Shown one piece after another: positions 21,514 through 32,064 of a stretch of DNA of 64,000 nucleotides. Source of the stretch: Prostheceraeus crozeri (taxonomy: Eukaryota > Platyhelminthes > Polycladida > Euryleptidae). The DNA lies in the NCBI GenBank assembly GCA_907163375.1, contig CAJQUW010007994.1:1-64000 (forward strand), given 5' to 3'. The notes under the pieces were generated by a model that saw only the letters and a list, made by a program, of their open reading frames with translations, was not told the DNA's origin and ran no database searches. The position numbers were made by a program, and so were the translations under genes. Positions within the stretch are counted from its first letter, which is position 1. Every line of letters starts with the position of its first letter.

Positions 21514-24300
21514 TTAAAAAATAGGATGACACTTGCTCTTCTTTTGACCGATTCCTTCTTCAAGTCGACTTTTTATTTTATGGTTGTAAGCAACAGACGT
21601 CAGAATACTTGCTCTTTCGTCAGTCAAGGAGTTCCTGAGTTTCGTTTTTTGAAGGCTGAATTCCTTATTTGCTCTCTCAACCGCAGCAGTTGTGGCCGAC
21701 ATCGAAAGAAGAACGACGGTTACCACATTCAGCTGTCGCGTATTCCCATAGCATTGCCGACTTTCCAAATCATGCGGGATGAATTGAACAAGCACCCGAT
21801 CTTGTACTATATTCAAGCAGATCCTTAGATACAGATGTCGTTGAGAGTTTCGTTTTCTGTGCAATTTCGAAGATTGTATCTTCAGCAAGAACCAACTGTT
21901 GTTCCGTTAGAGTTCTACCCCTGAACCTGGGGTCCAGAAGGTTTGCTGCATAGTGCTCCCCGGAAATGCAGAATTTTCGGCGATTCTCGATGAATGATTG
22001 CACACATTTTTTCTCTTCATCAGAAAGAAATGATTGGCGTAGAGTTTGGATCATTGAAGCTTCCATGTATGAAAACACCTCCGGCGCTATCGAGATTGAG
22101 ATGAAGTCGCCTTCTGCTGCTGAAATAGCATGACTTGCAGGTTTCAGTAAAGCCGCAACGGTTTCGGTAGGAACCCAGAAGTCATCTTCGTTTAAGGTTC
22201 TCATTTGCAGATGGATTGGAGCGTCGCAGTTCGAGTCAATGGCTAGTCTTAGGGCATTCTTTATATGCAAGTTTCGCTGCTACATCTCATAGTAACTGGA
22301 CCATCGAGTCGGACAAGCCAGCTTCACATTCAAACCTCCGTGTTGAAGAAGAATGGCTTTTGGCACATGACGATATTTGAAAAATTTGGTTATTTCCAAA
22401 TTTTCTGCGAGTACACTGCTCAACGATATCATTTTTCGTATGTCAGAAACCCATGGTTATATAGATTGTTTCATAAAAAATGGATCACCCTTAAACATCG
22501 CCTTAACTTCAACTTTGTCTAACTCCGCCAAACTTGAAAGAATTTCTCTGAAATTTGGAAGATATGTCAGTTGTGCTTACTAATATCATTGTTGGAAATT
22601 TCAAGCATGAATATTGAGTTGTTTTCCTGTTATAGATAAAAAAAGTAGTAGATAATTTGATCTTCATTTAGCAATGTTACACAAAATCATACCTCACTCT
22701 TATAAAATTACATTTCTTTCCTTTGTTATGTAATATGTTGTTCTACAAGCCAAAAGCTATCAAGCAAAACAAAAATAAAGAAAATCGGTCAATCAGAGCC
22801 AGTATAGCACCATTATTCATCAACAATAATGTAACTGCTACATGTGATTAACTGGACTTTATGTTCCATAGCTTCCTGACTTCGTTGCGGTGGTGTTGGC
22901 AGCACTCCTGATTGCTTTCAGCTAGAAATCTATCTCTTACCGGTTGAAAACAATACAAAGCACAAATGAACAATAACGAGATTGCATTCACAAAAGGCAA
23001 AGTGTCATCCTTGCTAGAACTACTTCACATACAGCAAGGAACCATGAATTCTGAGCGCTATGTGAATGTTTTAAGAATGAACATTGGCCAAATGACAGAT
23101 CAACTTGGTGATCCATCGACTTGGTTATTTATGGATGATAATGCTACGTGTCACAGGAGTAGTAGAGTCAACTTATGCAAGTCTCAATTAGGGCTTAGGA
23201 CATTATCTGGCCAGCTCGTTCTCCTGATCTGAATCCCATAGAAAATGTATGGAGAATTCTAAAACGTAACGTTCGTCGTTCACTGCTACCTACAGATGGC
23301 GTATCACAACTTACGTCACTGTTAAAAAGAGAGTGGAGAAAGTTAGATCAGTCAAAAATCAACGATATCATCGAATCAATGCCTAGACGAATTGGTAATG
23401 TCATTGACAATTAGGGTAGGGCCACAAAATATTAGCTTCTTAAGAACCGTTACTGCATCATAGCTTATCAGATTATATAAGGACATTTAAATATATTAGG
23501 GACATGAAATAACATGAAAAATGCTTTCTGCATCATACTTATGTTTTATTTAGTCAAATTTTAGGATGATCCACTTTTTATGAAACGGACTGTAGTTATC
23601 CCATGGGCTAAACATCCATAAGTGGTGACATTTGGAAATTCTTCTTTGATTATCTCCCAAGCCGCGACCATGTTGACTGCGTTGTTGACTAGAGATTTCA
23701 ATCTTTCCGACTCAATTTGGTTCAGTTTGCAAAATTCTTGGATTGCAACAATAATACATTCTGCGATATACTCAGCAGTGCGCCGCCTCTCATTTGTGTG
23801 AACGCTTTTGAAGAAAATGGGCTCTGGTGTAAAGAATAGTGTCTGTATGTGCGATTCATTTGCGATACACGACCAACCATCAGCTGAGACAGTGATACAT
23901 TTCGAATCAGACGCCAGATCTTTGATTAGTGAATCGACAGTTTTTTTTTTCATTCATCAACAGAGAATTGCTAAGAAGATGTCTTGACGGAATTTGAAAA
24001 GCTGGGCGAATCTTGTGAAAAAATTGGCGCCACCAACGATTTTCCGTTATACTCAACGGCGTTGCAGAAACATAAATGGCACGTGCTAAAGATATTTCGA
24101 TTTCCCTTTGTTCTATGAGACTGATTCGATCGATGAATGGAGTCAATTGTCTCAGTTCAGTATTCTTTGATGTAGAACCTGCTCCTTCAAGATCTTTGAC
24201 TTTGACGGTTTCTCTAATTGTTTCTTTGTTCGCAGTACTGAGATTAGAAGAGGTTGTTGCTTTTTCATCTATAATATTTTCATCTGTCGAAGTATGACGA
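21514..24300 (-). pseudogene. hAT transposase, fragmented
   Basis: In minus-strand order: an N-terminal catalytic-core entry (LARAIYVSATPLSITENRWWRQFF, 23907-24146); the first RNase H strand region (ITVSADGWSCIANESHIQT) and VAAWEIIKEEFPNVTTYGCLAHG (23595-23953); then after the Tc1 insertion, HYAANLLDPRFRGRTL (21770-22270); and the C-terminal dimerisation segment LSMSATTAAVERANKEFSLQK and TKLRNSLTDERA (21514-21888). This is the hAT domain order. Several frameshifts and stops plus the insertion make it non-functional. No BED finger was seen. Confidence 0.85.
22860..23592 (+). mobile_element. 5'-truncated Tc1-like transposon fragment in the hAT element
   Basis: On the plus strand: GTMNSERYVNVL near 23,040, the catalytic WLFMDDNATCHRSS at 23,125-23,165, and in another frame WPARSPDLNPIENVWRILKR at 23,210-23,270, a DDE Tc1 transposase C-terminal half. 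The right terminal repeat, read in reverse CAGTCCGTTTCATAAAAAGT, ends at 23592 with a TA target after it. The matching left terminal repeat is missing; the start near 22,860 is approximate. Confidence 0.75.
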
Positions 24301-24650
24301 TGTATGACGCTTGGGAGAAGGACACCGAAAAGAAATTTATATATCTTGATAATTTTCTGAGATAATGATTTAGCAGTATTTTATAGGAGACGGTAATTTA
24401 TAACCCAGGTCATTAAAAATGTAAAATCAATTTTCTCTGAAACCATAGTTACTTATGATGCGAAATTATACTTGCATTAAAGCAAAAATTTAGCAGAGTT
24501 CATTTTGAATTGTTTTATTTCAGCATTACACATTACAAACAATTATTTTCAGAGAAAACATAAATATAAGAATAAATTACCCGGTAATTTATCGGGTAAT
24601 TTACCGGGTAACTCACCGCGCGGTACTTACCTTACAGCTCTACTCTAACA

Positions 24651-26622
24651 GTCCTCAGTCCACCAAGTGCCACCTGCGCTTAAAAGATTAGCGATAATCA
24701 ACGCATACTTCTTATTTCAAAATGTCTTCAGGCCATCAAATATGCTTCAGATTTCATGAAGTCTTCAAGTTGTGGGTGGGAATCATTTATCTCCAAACAT
24801 GACTCGAAATGCAACATATACGGGCATGCTCGCATATGTTGCATCTATTCATACGAGTGTATAGGAAAATTCTTCTAGACACTTCTCACAGAATTAAACA
24901 TTTGCATTTAGATTTTAGAGAGAAATTAAAGTGGAGTAGCTGTTCTCTTTCGAACATTTTAGAATACACATCTTAAACATTTGTGAAAGATGAAGTTGGG
25001 TATGCTATTGCATGGATTATGTGACAAGAAATGGAAAGCAAATTCAGCATTTGATTCACCAAAGTTAAAAATGGCTGATAGGTCAAGAACAGGAATCATT
25101 GCATCTTCTTCATTAAATTAATGCGATTCCATTTAATGATGCAAAAATATATTCTGTCAGTAATAGCTCTAACAAGCAAGCATACAAGCGGAATTTCCTT
25201 GATTTATTTGTCAGAAGCACTTGTTTGATAAATACTCAGTAAAATTCCCTGCACTGTGATAATTGCGGCAGCATCAATTCTCAGTTCCTCGTTTTATGAT
25301 GGCAGAATTCGGAATCTCTGCAAGGCTGACTTGAGAGATGTGGTCAAGTCGAGACTTGGGCTGATGCCGACATTTGTATCCCTACGATGGACATGGGGTG
25401 GCATTTAACCCATTGAAGAAATTGATCTGGATTTTTTACTGGAAATATTTGGATCATAGAGAGAGTGTGTCAACTCAAAAAAGAGTCTGCAAAGTAAAAA
25501 TTTCTCTATGAAAGATTCAGTTTTTTGCGGAGATTACGTTTCTGCAGTCCAAACAATATTTGAACAAATCTTGACAAGCGAAATTTTTGGTAAATATTCT
25601 TGTGTTTATATACCACCGACGTGAAGCCCCTACATAAGAAGTATGAAACTTATGGATATCAAAAAGAAGTAGCATTTACTAACAGGTGGCTTGATTAAGC
25701 GGAGATTGATCCGATAATCAAGGAAATTTCATGAACCATAATGCAAGTCTTCATAAAAAAGTTGAGATCTTATTGTGCTTTCTTGGAGGAAATTTCAAGT
25801 TTTTAGTTCAATTTTCAACGACACAATTTTATGATTCACTAAATTTGTGTTTCATTTCTTGAATTTGAATAGTAATGTGTACCTATTTACATATCTTTTA
25901 TAGTCAATTATGATCTCTGATTTTGATTATAATGTTTTGCTCTTTCAGTGGCAGACTTTGTGATATGATCATGCTGAAGAAAATATTCTTATTAATTTAG
26001 CTGAGCATCAAACTGATACATATGCAAATTAACCCATCGAATTGCTAATTTGACAAGCTGTATTACCTCTCCAAGGTTGACATGACACGGTCAATTTGTA
26101 AAATGATATTATCCCTTCTGTATTGCTATTATGATCAGTATCAAACCGTGTAAATTTCTCCAAAAGTGTAAAAATTGCATATCTCATATATGTCATGTGG
26201 GTCTCAACTCGAGTTCATTTAACGAAATCGAAACTGTATACACAATGAGTATTTGTTAAATGCTGAGTTGCTAAAACACCTTATATACTTACTCTATGAT
26301 TTGGTCGATGGTGATGAAATTTTATTACTTCTGAAGTAATATAAAGATTCTATGTATAATATAAGTTTTGCTTTTGTAATGTGTTATATTTGCATTATAA
26401 TTCTTTTATCCAGGTGTCCACTTTGTCCACAGCAATGCTTTAATGCATCGAAGGTCATTGGGTGAATTGAAATCCGAGAATTAATGTATTTAGCTTGTGG
26501 CTTGATTTGATATGACTTTCCTGTTCGTTATTTTCGGGAGTTGTACTGTATTTTTGTGTCAACCATTTCATTTTCAATATTTCATTTATGCACATGTATA
26601 AAGGCCCTATAAACTATACATA
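24651..26622. other. no gene seen
   Basis: AT-rich intergenic DNA with no recognisable coding region or repeat structure. Confidence 0.6.
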
Positions 26623-26963
26623 TACAAGGTGGGCCAAAAGTCACACACCATAGGAAATTTTGTACAAATTATCCCAAATTGTTTTCATGAAGGCTAAGAA
26701 ATCAGATACAACAAATGCTTTTTTCATATGGACTTGAATGAAGACATCAGACAAAAGATAAAGCATTGTTACAGGAAATACCATAGATACCTGAGTAACT
26801 GAGTCAAAGATATTTTTGTTGACATGAAAACGAAATTCTCGATCAACCCTGTCGATCTGTTGTCGCAATATCATCAATAACTGTGGTACACGCTCGCATG
26901 CACGCACGCCCCGGTGGAGTCATCGGATAGTGTGAAAGCAGTTCTCTCACAGAATTAGACTGC
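26623..26963 (-). pseudogene. mariner transposase C-terminal remnant with one TIR
   Basis: A terminal sequence beginning ACAAGGTGGGCCAAAAGT at 26,625 is typical of mariner ends. The minus-strand frame at 26641-26907 contains MRACERVPQLL, the end of mariner-type transposases. The remainder is missing at the point where the piggyBac element begins, so the piggyBac may have inserted into it. Confidence 0.5.
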
Positions 26964-27337
26964 TTAACCCGCATTTGTTCAAGCGGACAAAAATGTCCTT
27001 CGATACCCTTTACATTGATGCGTACTGGAGAGATGATAAAATCATAAGACGAAACTTCATGACTTTACTTGTCTGATAGTCAACAAATTTTGCCATAGAT
27101 TTTTTTGGAATATAGCTCATAGATATCGAATAGAAGGCAAATAACCCATTGCGTTTCAGCGGGGACAAAAGTGTCCTTCTTAAATGCTATGTTTTGTAGT
27201 GATTGAATTACTTCACATGAACTATCGTTGAGGAAACCAATCAACCAATTACAATTTAGGGAAGTCTAAACGACATTGCGGTTGACCTAATTGCACTGCA
27301 ATATACTTGTGCAGACGCTAAAAATGTAAACAATGGA

Positions 27338-28286
27338 TTGATTTTTCCATTTACGATGTCGCGCCTCGCAAAACAGGTTGCACTGAGGCACTTAGCTGCT
27401 GCAAATGAGAATGAAAGTGACAGTGATAACGAAAGCGATGCTTCAATCACCGATGACATCCATGATGATATTTCGATTTTGAACCACTCATTACACGAGG
27501 ACGGAATTTCGGAATCCGAAAGTGATTACAATGACATTCCTAACGAGGACAATTACGATCCAGAAGACAGTGCAACTATGCGTCAATTGACAGGCATGGA
27601 TGGTACTATTTGGCAAGTGATTGATGAAACTACACCTATACCCGGTCGTGAATCAGTGGCAAATATTTTGCAGCCGGCTCCTGGTTTGACGGCTCATGCG
27701 CATCAAAGAATCAGGGATGCTCCAATATTGGACAGTTTCTTTTTATTTTTCTCGGTTGGTAAGTGAAAATTCATACTTGCATGTATTGGACGATATGGCC
27801 CATATATTTATTGACAGCGAAGCTGTGAGCGATTTCTATTATGTACACATGAAATTATTGTAGCTATACATGAAGATACTTTCCACCGAATAATGTTGGT
27901 CTATGGATGTAGCCTATTTATTATATGAGCATACATTGCAATGACTGCTTTCTTTTTTCATACAGCAGACAGTCACAAAATTCTCGTAAGCCTAATTATA
28001 AAATTAGTGTTGTGTAATTTTCCTAAAAGCTACAGCAGAATATCTGTAGCAAATAATTGTATATATACATGCATAGCATACTGCATGTAGCCTATAATGT
28101 TGATACTGCAGGCCTGAAGTTAAGACATTTTTCCAGACATGATGGAGACAATGGTGTGGAGACCAACCGTCAAGGTCGAAGAACATTCGACGAAAACTGC
28201 AAGCCTCTAGATTTGATTGAGATGCGGGCTTTTATCGGATTGCTTCTACTACGAGGAGTCTATCGATCAGCCGGAGAGGCCACTGA
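27338..28286 (+). pseudogene. piggyBac 2 transposase, 5' part
   Basis: The first frame (27338-27766) starts near MSRLAKQVALRHL and has a long acidic N-terminal region (NENESDSDNESDASITDD), as in piggyBac transposases. After a candidate intron (donor GTAAGT at 27759, acceptor CAG ending at 28111) the catalytic domain begins: GVETNRQGRRTFDEN, LIEMRAFIGLLLLRGVYRS. The reading then stops at the Polinton insertion (target duplication at 28281-28286). Confidence 0.8.
28112..28286 (+). other. candidate second exon of piggyBac 2 transposase
   Basis: Begins after an acceptor-like ACTGCAG and carries the conserved AFIGLLLLRGVYRS segment. The intron 27759-28111 has a consensus donor and acceptor, but the reading across it is not exactly like family members, so the splice assignment is tentative. 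Confidence 0.4.
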
Positions 28287-28299
28287 AGTAGTATAGGGT

Positions 28300-28337
28300 A
28301 TGACATCCGGCGCTTCTCTTCGCTCGCACCGGATGTC
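28300..28337. repeat. terminal hairpin in Polinton B left TIR
   Basis: TGACATCCGG and CCGGATGTCA form a perfect 10-bp stem around an 18-base GC-rich loop containing CTTCGCTCGC. The same hairpin occurs at the right end, about 43,035-43,072. Confidence 0.7.
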
Positions 28338-28352
28338 ACACCTGCCGAGATT

Positions 28353-28553
28353 TCAAAAATTTACGCAGTCTCTAAATTTAAAAAATTTACGTAGTCGCCA
28401 AATTTCAAAAATTTAGGCAGTGCCAAATTTTCGAAAAAATCAAAATTTCAAAAAATTTACGTAGTCTGAAAAATCAAAATTTACGTAGTCTAAAATTAAG
28501 GTAGTCTAAAAATTTCACGTAGTCGAAAATTTATGTAGTCCAAAAATTTAGGT
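28353..28553 (+). repeat. array of AATTTACGTAGTC-type words
   Basis: About nine variants of AATTTACGTAGTC occur at irregular 15-40-base spacing, and the mirror set lies at about 42,825-43,015. They may be binding sites for an element protein. Confidence 0.7.
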
Positions 28554-28980
28554 ATCTTTTCACATATCTAAAAATATCAAAAGATTGTATTCAAAATATT
28601 TGTTAAAAAATGGAAAACTCAAAGATAGAAGAAACCTCAAAAATGGCAGAAACTTCGAGAATATATCCTTCGTTAATAAATGAACGTAGTTCTACTTTAA
28701 TGGACATTGAAAAGATGAACATAGAAAAACATAAAGATAGATTAGCTACGTTATATGAAAGATAAGGAATCTCAATTATTATTAAGATTAGAGCATCATG
28801 ATAAATTAAGAAAGAGATGGTCTAAAGTTAAGAATGTAACACAAGGTATTGGAATCTTTATAACAGTAAGTTTAGCTGCTTTAACAATTGTTATTTCTTC
28901 AGGTGTTTTATTAATTCCAGTAGTTGCTACTGCTTTGCACTCTGATGATCACCCAATTGTAGGGAACAGCTGCTTCTCGT

Positions 28981-29028
28981 ATTCATGAAACATTGCATTC
29001 ATGAAACATTGTATTCATGAAACATTGC
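28981..29028. repeat. 16-bp tandem repeat, three copies
   Basis: ATTCATGAAACATTGC repeated three times with one changed base. Confidence 0.9.
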
Positions 29029-29342
29029 ATTTCACAACAAGCAGCTATTACCCGCACCTATGTCTTTATCCTACCCCCACTTGCCAAATGCGCTGCCAGT
29101 TTTCCGTCCAAATCCAGAAATGAATCCAAAACCGCTTTCTGAGCCGCGTTGGCTCCAAAAATGCCAGCGATTCATTGGTTACTTGACTCTATTGTTTTAG
29201 AAAGTTACAACTGTCACGTCAACGTTGTCATAGGGATTTCATTGATGCTTATAAACGGTATCTCATTTAATAAATTTTAAAGTTATCTCAGTTCGTTTTG
29301 AAAGAGAGTACTTGCGTAAAGCGTTGACTTTATCACAATATC

Positions 29343-30025
29343 ATGGTTGGATCTATTGAACGTCGACTTCGTCTTCAAGTAAAACGTCAGAGAATAGAAG
29401 GACTAACAAGACAAATCATACAGCTTCAATTGAGGAGCAATTTGTTTCGTGATCATGACATTGGTGTCTTGTTTCAAAATCTTGGTGAAAGAAGAGTCAA
29501 TTTTAGTATTGACAAAAAATACTACACCTTATTGATCATAAACCTAAGGTAAATTTAATGAGAGAATTTATTTCATTTAAAATGAATGATGAAAATCCGA
29601 CAGTTATACTGAGTAATATAGGCGACATATGTCCTCAGGTTAACAACATGACTAAGTTTTTAAAATTATACGGCAAACAAACCACGACAAACTTCGATTT
29701 AAATAAGATCGCAAATCAATCAGGAATAAGAAATTTCCACGTGTTAATGAGAGGTGAATTGAAGTTGATTAAAAATAAACCGATTCCTTTGAACTTCATA
29801 ACAAATCTCCATACATCAGAACAAAAAGGAGTTCACTGGTCAGCAGGTATTAAAAATAAAAAGAAAACTGTTGGTTCGACTCATACGGACTTCCCCCTAC
29901 AAATGGAAATGGAACATACAATACTTTTCAAATTCAAAAACCAGGAACTACTTATTGTGGACAATCATGTATTCACGTTTTATACAAATTTCAAAAAGGA
30001 GTACCATTTCTTGATATTATGTTAG
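29343..30025 (+). pseudogene. adenain-like cysteine protease region, Polinton B
   Basis: Plus-strand frames 29343-30025. The second part carries NFHVLMRGEL, then a P-x-N-F-I-T-N-L segment and GVHWSAGI, which match the region around the catalytic His of adenovirus-type proteases (GTHW in adenain). The active-site Cys region was not recognised. These proteases cut virion proteins at Gly-Gly sites, and several element B proteins carry such sites. A TTATAAA box lies at about 29,247, upstream of the first frame. The gene is broken. Confidence 0.6.
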
Positions 30026-30099
30026 AATTGAATAAGGGAATTTAATTCCCGAAACGTTAGTTCCAATGGCTAAAGTTCAGTCTTTTGTAATTCATTTCC

Positions 30100-30840
30100 A
30101 TAAAATCTACCTTTGATTTCCTCATTATCTAAATCTTTAATTTCATAAGAAATCGGATAAGTTTGATTTATTTTACAAACTTCAAATATTTCTTTAGTCC
30201 AATAACCAACAAAACCTTATTCACATTTATTCTTATATTTAAATATTCGTACCCTATCACCAATCTTAAATTTCGATTTACGCTTTTGTAAATTAACATT
30301 ACTTTCATTCTCACTATTATTTTCAAATATCTTCTTTGTTATCAAATCTGGATTTTCAGAGGCATTATTTGGGGTTTCTTCAATACTTGAATGAATCTTA
30401 TTGTTATAATCATCAACAATTCCTGCTAATATTTTTAACCATTTCTGATTACCTTGTTCTGTAAATTTCTTAAATAATTTACTTTTTAACGTTCTATTAA
30501 ACCTTTCTATTACTACAGCTCTTCCAGCATTTACTGTGCAATAAACAGTTTCAAATAGTGGCTTAACATTTCTATTGTAAAACTCTTTTAATGGCTTCAC
30601 CCAAGCGTATCTAGTATACAAATCTATAACGGTTAATGCGTATTTAAAATCAGACTCATTCGGCATATGAATAAGATCAGCACTCCAAATATCATCTTTA
30701 TTAAATACTTTTACCTTCAATAGATATTTCGGCTTTCTATATTCTTTATGAATTTCAGAAAAAAATATCATATTTATTAAATACTTTTACCTTCAATAGA
30801 TATTTCGGCTTTCTATATTCTTTATGATTTTCAGACGCGT
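30100..30840 (-). pseudogene. retroviral-type integrase, Polinton B
   Basis: The rve core is visible: WSADLIHMP (first catalytic Asp), YALTVIDLYTRYAWVKPL (second Asp region), VIERFNRTLKSKLFKKF, DDYNNKIHSSIEETP, then a basic SH3-like segment KSKFKIGDRVRIFK. The enzyme makes the 6-bp staggered cut seen as the CACTGA duplication. It is shorter than a full integrase and broken, with a few breaks. Confidence 0.85.
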
Positions 30841-31345
30841 ATGTTTCAGAGTTATGAGTTTTGTCTAAACCCTGACCGAACAATGTTTTAGCTTGTACAG
30901 CTTTCTTAACAAACATTCTTTCAATTATTTCTCTAAATGTAGGATTTTGATTATTATCTAATTCTTCTATCATTTTCCTATCAGCTTCATGACGAGATTT
31001 TAGGTCAGGATTTCGATAAGCTAAATCGTGTCTATAAGCTGCTGCATCAACTCTGTTTATTGGTTCTTCACCTGGTTTTGGATTATTATTCTCATCTAGT
31101 CTTATATGTAATCGAGTTCCTGGACCGGTGTATGAATGACCAGGAAGATGTTTTTCTTTTGAATATTTACTCCAAATAAATCCAGGGAAGTTTTCTAATG
31201 TGTTTTGTATGTCGTTACCTTCGTAATTCTGACAATTTGAGGTTTTATGTACGTTTAACAGATAATTCAATAAATCTAAATTAGCAATTTTTAATTTAAT
31301 TAAATTTTCGAAATTTGTTGAATTTGTAGAATTTGTAGAATACAT
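30841..31345 (-). CDS. phospholipase A2-like (parvovirus VP1-type) protein, Polinton B
   Basis: The middle part reads LPGHSYTGPGTRLHI and later NRVDAAAYRHDLAYRN. This is the parvovirus VP1u phospholipase A2 pattern: a Ca-binding GPG loop and the catalytic His-Asp pair. In parvoviruses this domain lets virions escape endosomes, and PLA2-like domains are also known in adintovirus-like elements. The start is at MYSTNSTNSTNFENL. It lies directly upstream of the integrase on the minus strand and beside capsid genes, which fits a virion entry factor. Confidence 0.75.
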
Positions 31346-31395
31346 TTTAAAGATAAAAAAAATATTTATAACATTATAACAATATAACAATATAT

Positions 31396-31875
31396 TTATC
31401 TAATCATACTAGGACTTAGATATATTCCAGAACCATCTTTAGTTTCTTTCATTTCTATTAAATCATCAACATTATGTAGAATGTCTTTGAGAACTCGTTT
31501 TCCTTCATCAACTAAATTTAATTTACTAATAAAATTATCTACTATTCCTTCACCCCTAGCAACTTTCTCCAGCTCTCTATTATGACGTTTTTGTTCTTCT
31601 AATGCTGCCTTTTCTGATTTACTTTTATTTACTGCTTGGACAATACCAGCTGTCCCACCTGCAACACTTCCTGCTGCTGCCATACCTCCTATTATTAGAG
31701 GAATTAATGGAAGAATTCCACCATTCTTTTCTTCTTGTAATTTGATATTTTCTATCATTGGTTTACCTATGTAATATTTCTTTTTGTTAGTCGTAATAGT
31801 TTTAGGTGTATTTTGTTCAACAATGTTACGTAGTTTTAATTCAACAGTTTTATTATTACATTTCGCTTGCGACAT
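31396..31875 (-). CDS. Gly-Gly membrane-active minor capsid protein, Polinton B
   Basis: A 159-residue open frame. Residues about 50-75 (NGGILPLIPLIIGGMAAAG) combine a Gly-Gly protease site with a hydrophobic stretch, then comes a charged helical region (KSKSEKAALEEQKRHNRELEKV). This resembles adenovirus pVI/pX-like membrane-active peptides. It lies between the PLA2-like gene and the major capsid gene. Function by analogy. Confidence 0.55.
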   Translation of the reverse strand: MSQAKCNNKTVELKLRNIVEQNTPKTITTNKKKYYIGKPMIENIKLQEEKNGGILPLIPLIIGGMAAAGSVAGGTAGIVQAVNKSKSEKAALEEQKRHNRELEKVARGEGIVDNFISKLNLVDEGKRVLKDILHNVDDLIEMKETKDGSGIYLSPSMIR

Positions 31876-32064
31876 TTTTAATAAAAAATTTTAATCTAAG
31901 AACTTTTTAATCTATTCCAGTTAAGAAAAAATTTTAATAACCTTATTCTAAATAACTTTGCTCTAAATAATTTTATTCTAAATAATTTTATTCTAAATAA
32001 TTTATTCTGATTAAGTTAACGACCAAATCTTGGGTTTTAACCTATCGAACTTTGTTCAGAGGCT

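Larger units (their letters stand above)
19310..24642 (-). mobile_element. decayed hAT transposon with 8-bp target duplication
   Basis: The left end TAGGGCTGTATAAATTACCG and the reversed right end TAGAGCTGTAAGGTAAGTACCG match a hAT-type TIR. Both ends carry several TTACCG / CGGTAA words as subterminal repeats (19,320-19,395 and 24,575-24,630). GTCTAACA (19302-19309) and CTCTAACA (24643-24650) are a 7-of-8 target duplication. The transposase is encoded on the minus strand and is fragmented. A Tc1-type fragment is inserted between its two halves. Confidence 0.85.
28287..28937 (+). repeat. left terminal inverted repeat of Polinton B
   Basis: About 651 bp, matching 42444-43091 in reverse. It contains the terminal hairpin, nine ACGTAGTC-type words and a copy of the 5' part of the membrane-protein gene found at the other end. 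Confidence 0.9.

Noticed and set aside
28353-28560. Regularly repeated words that could suggest a CRISPR array
   Set aside because: The units are short, irregularly spaced, lack unique spacers, sit in a Polinton TIR and the genome is eukaryotic.
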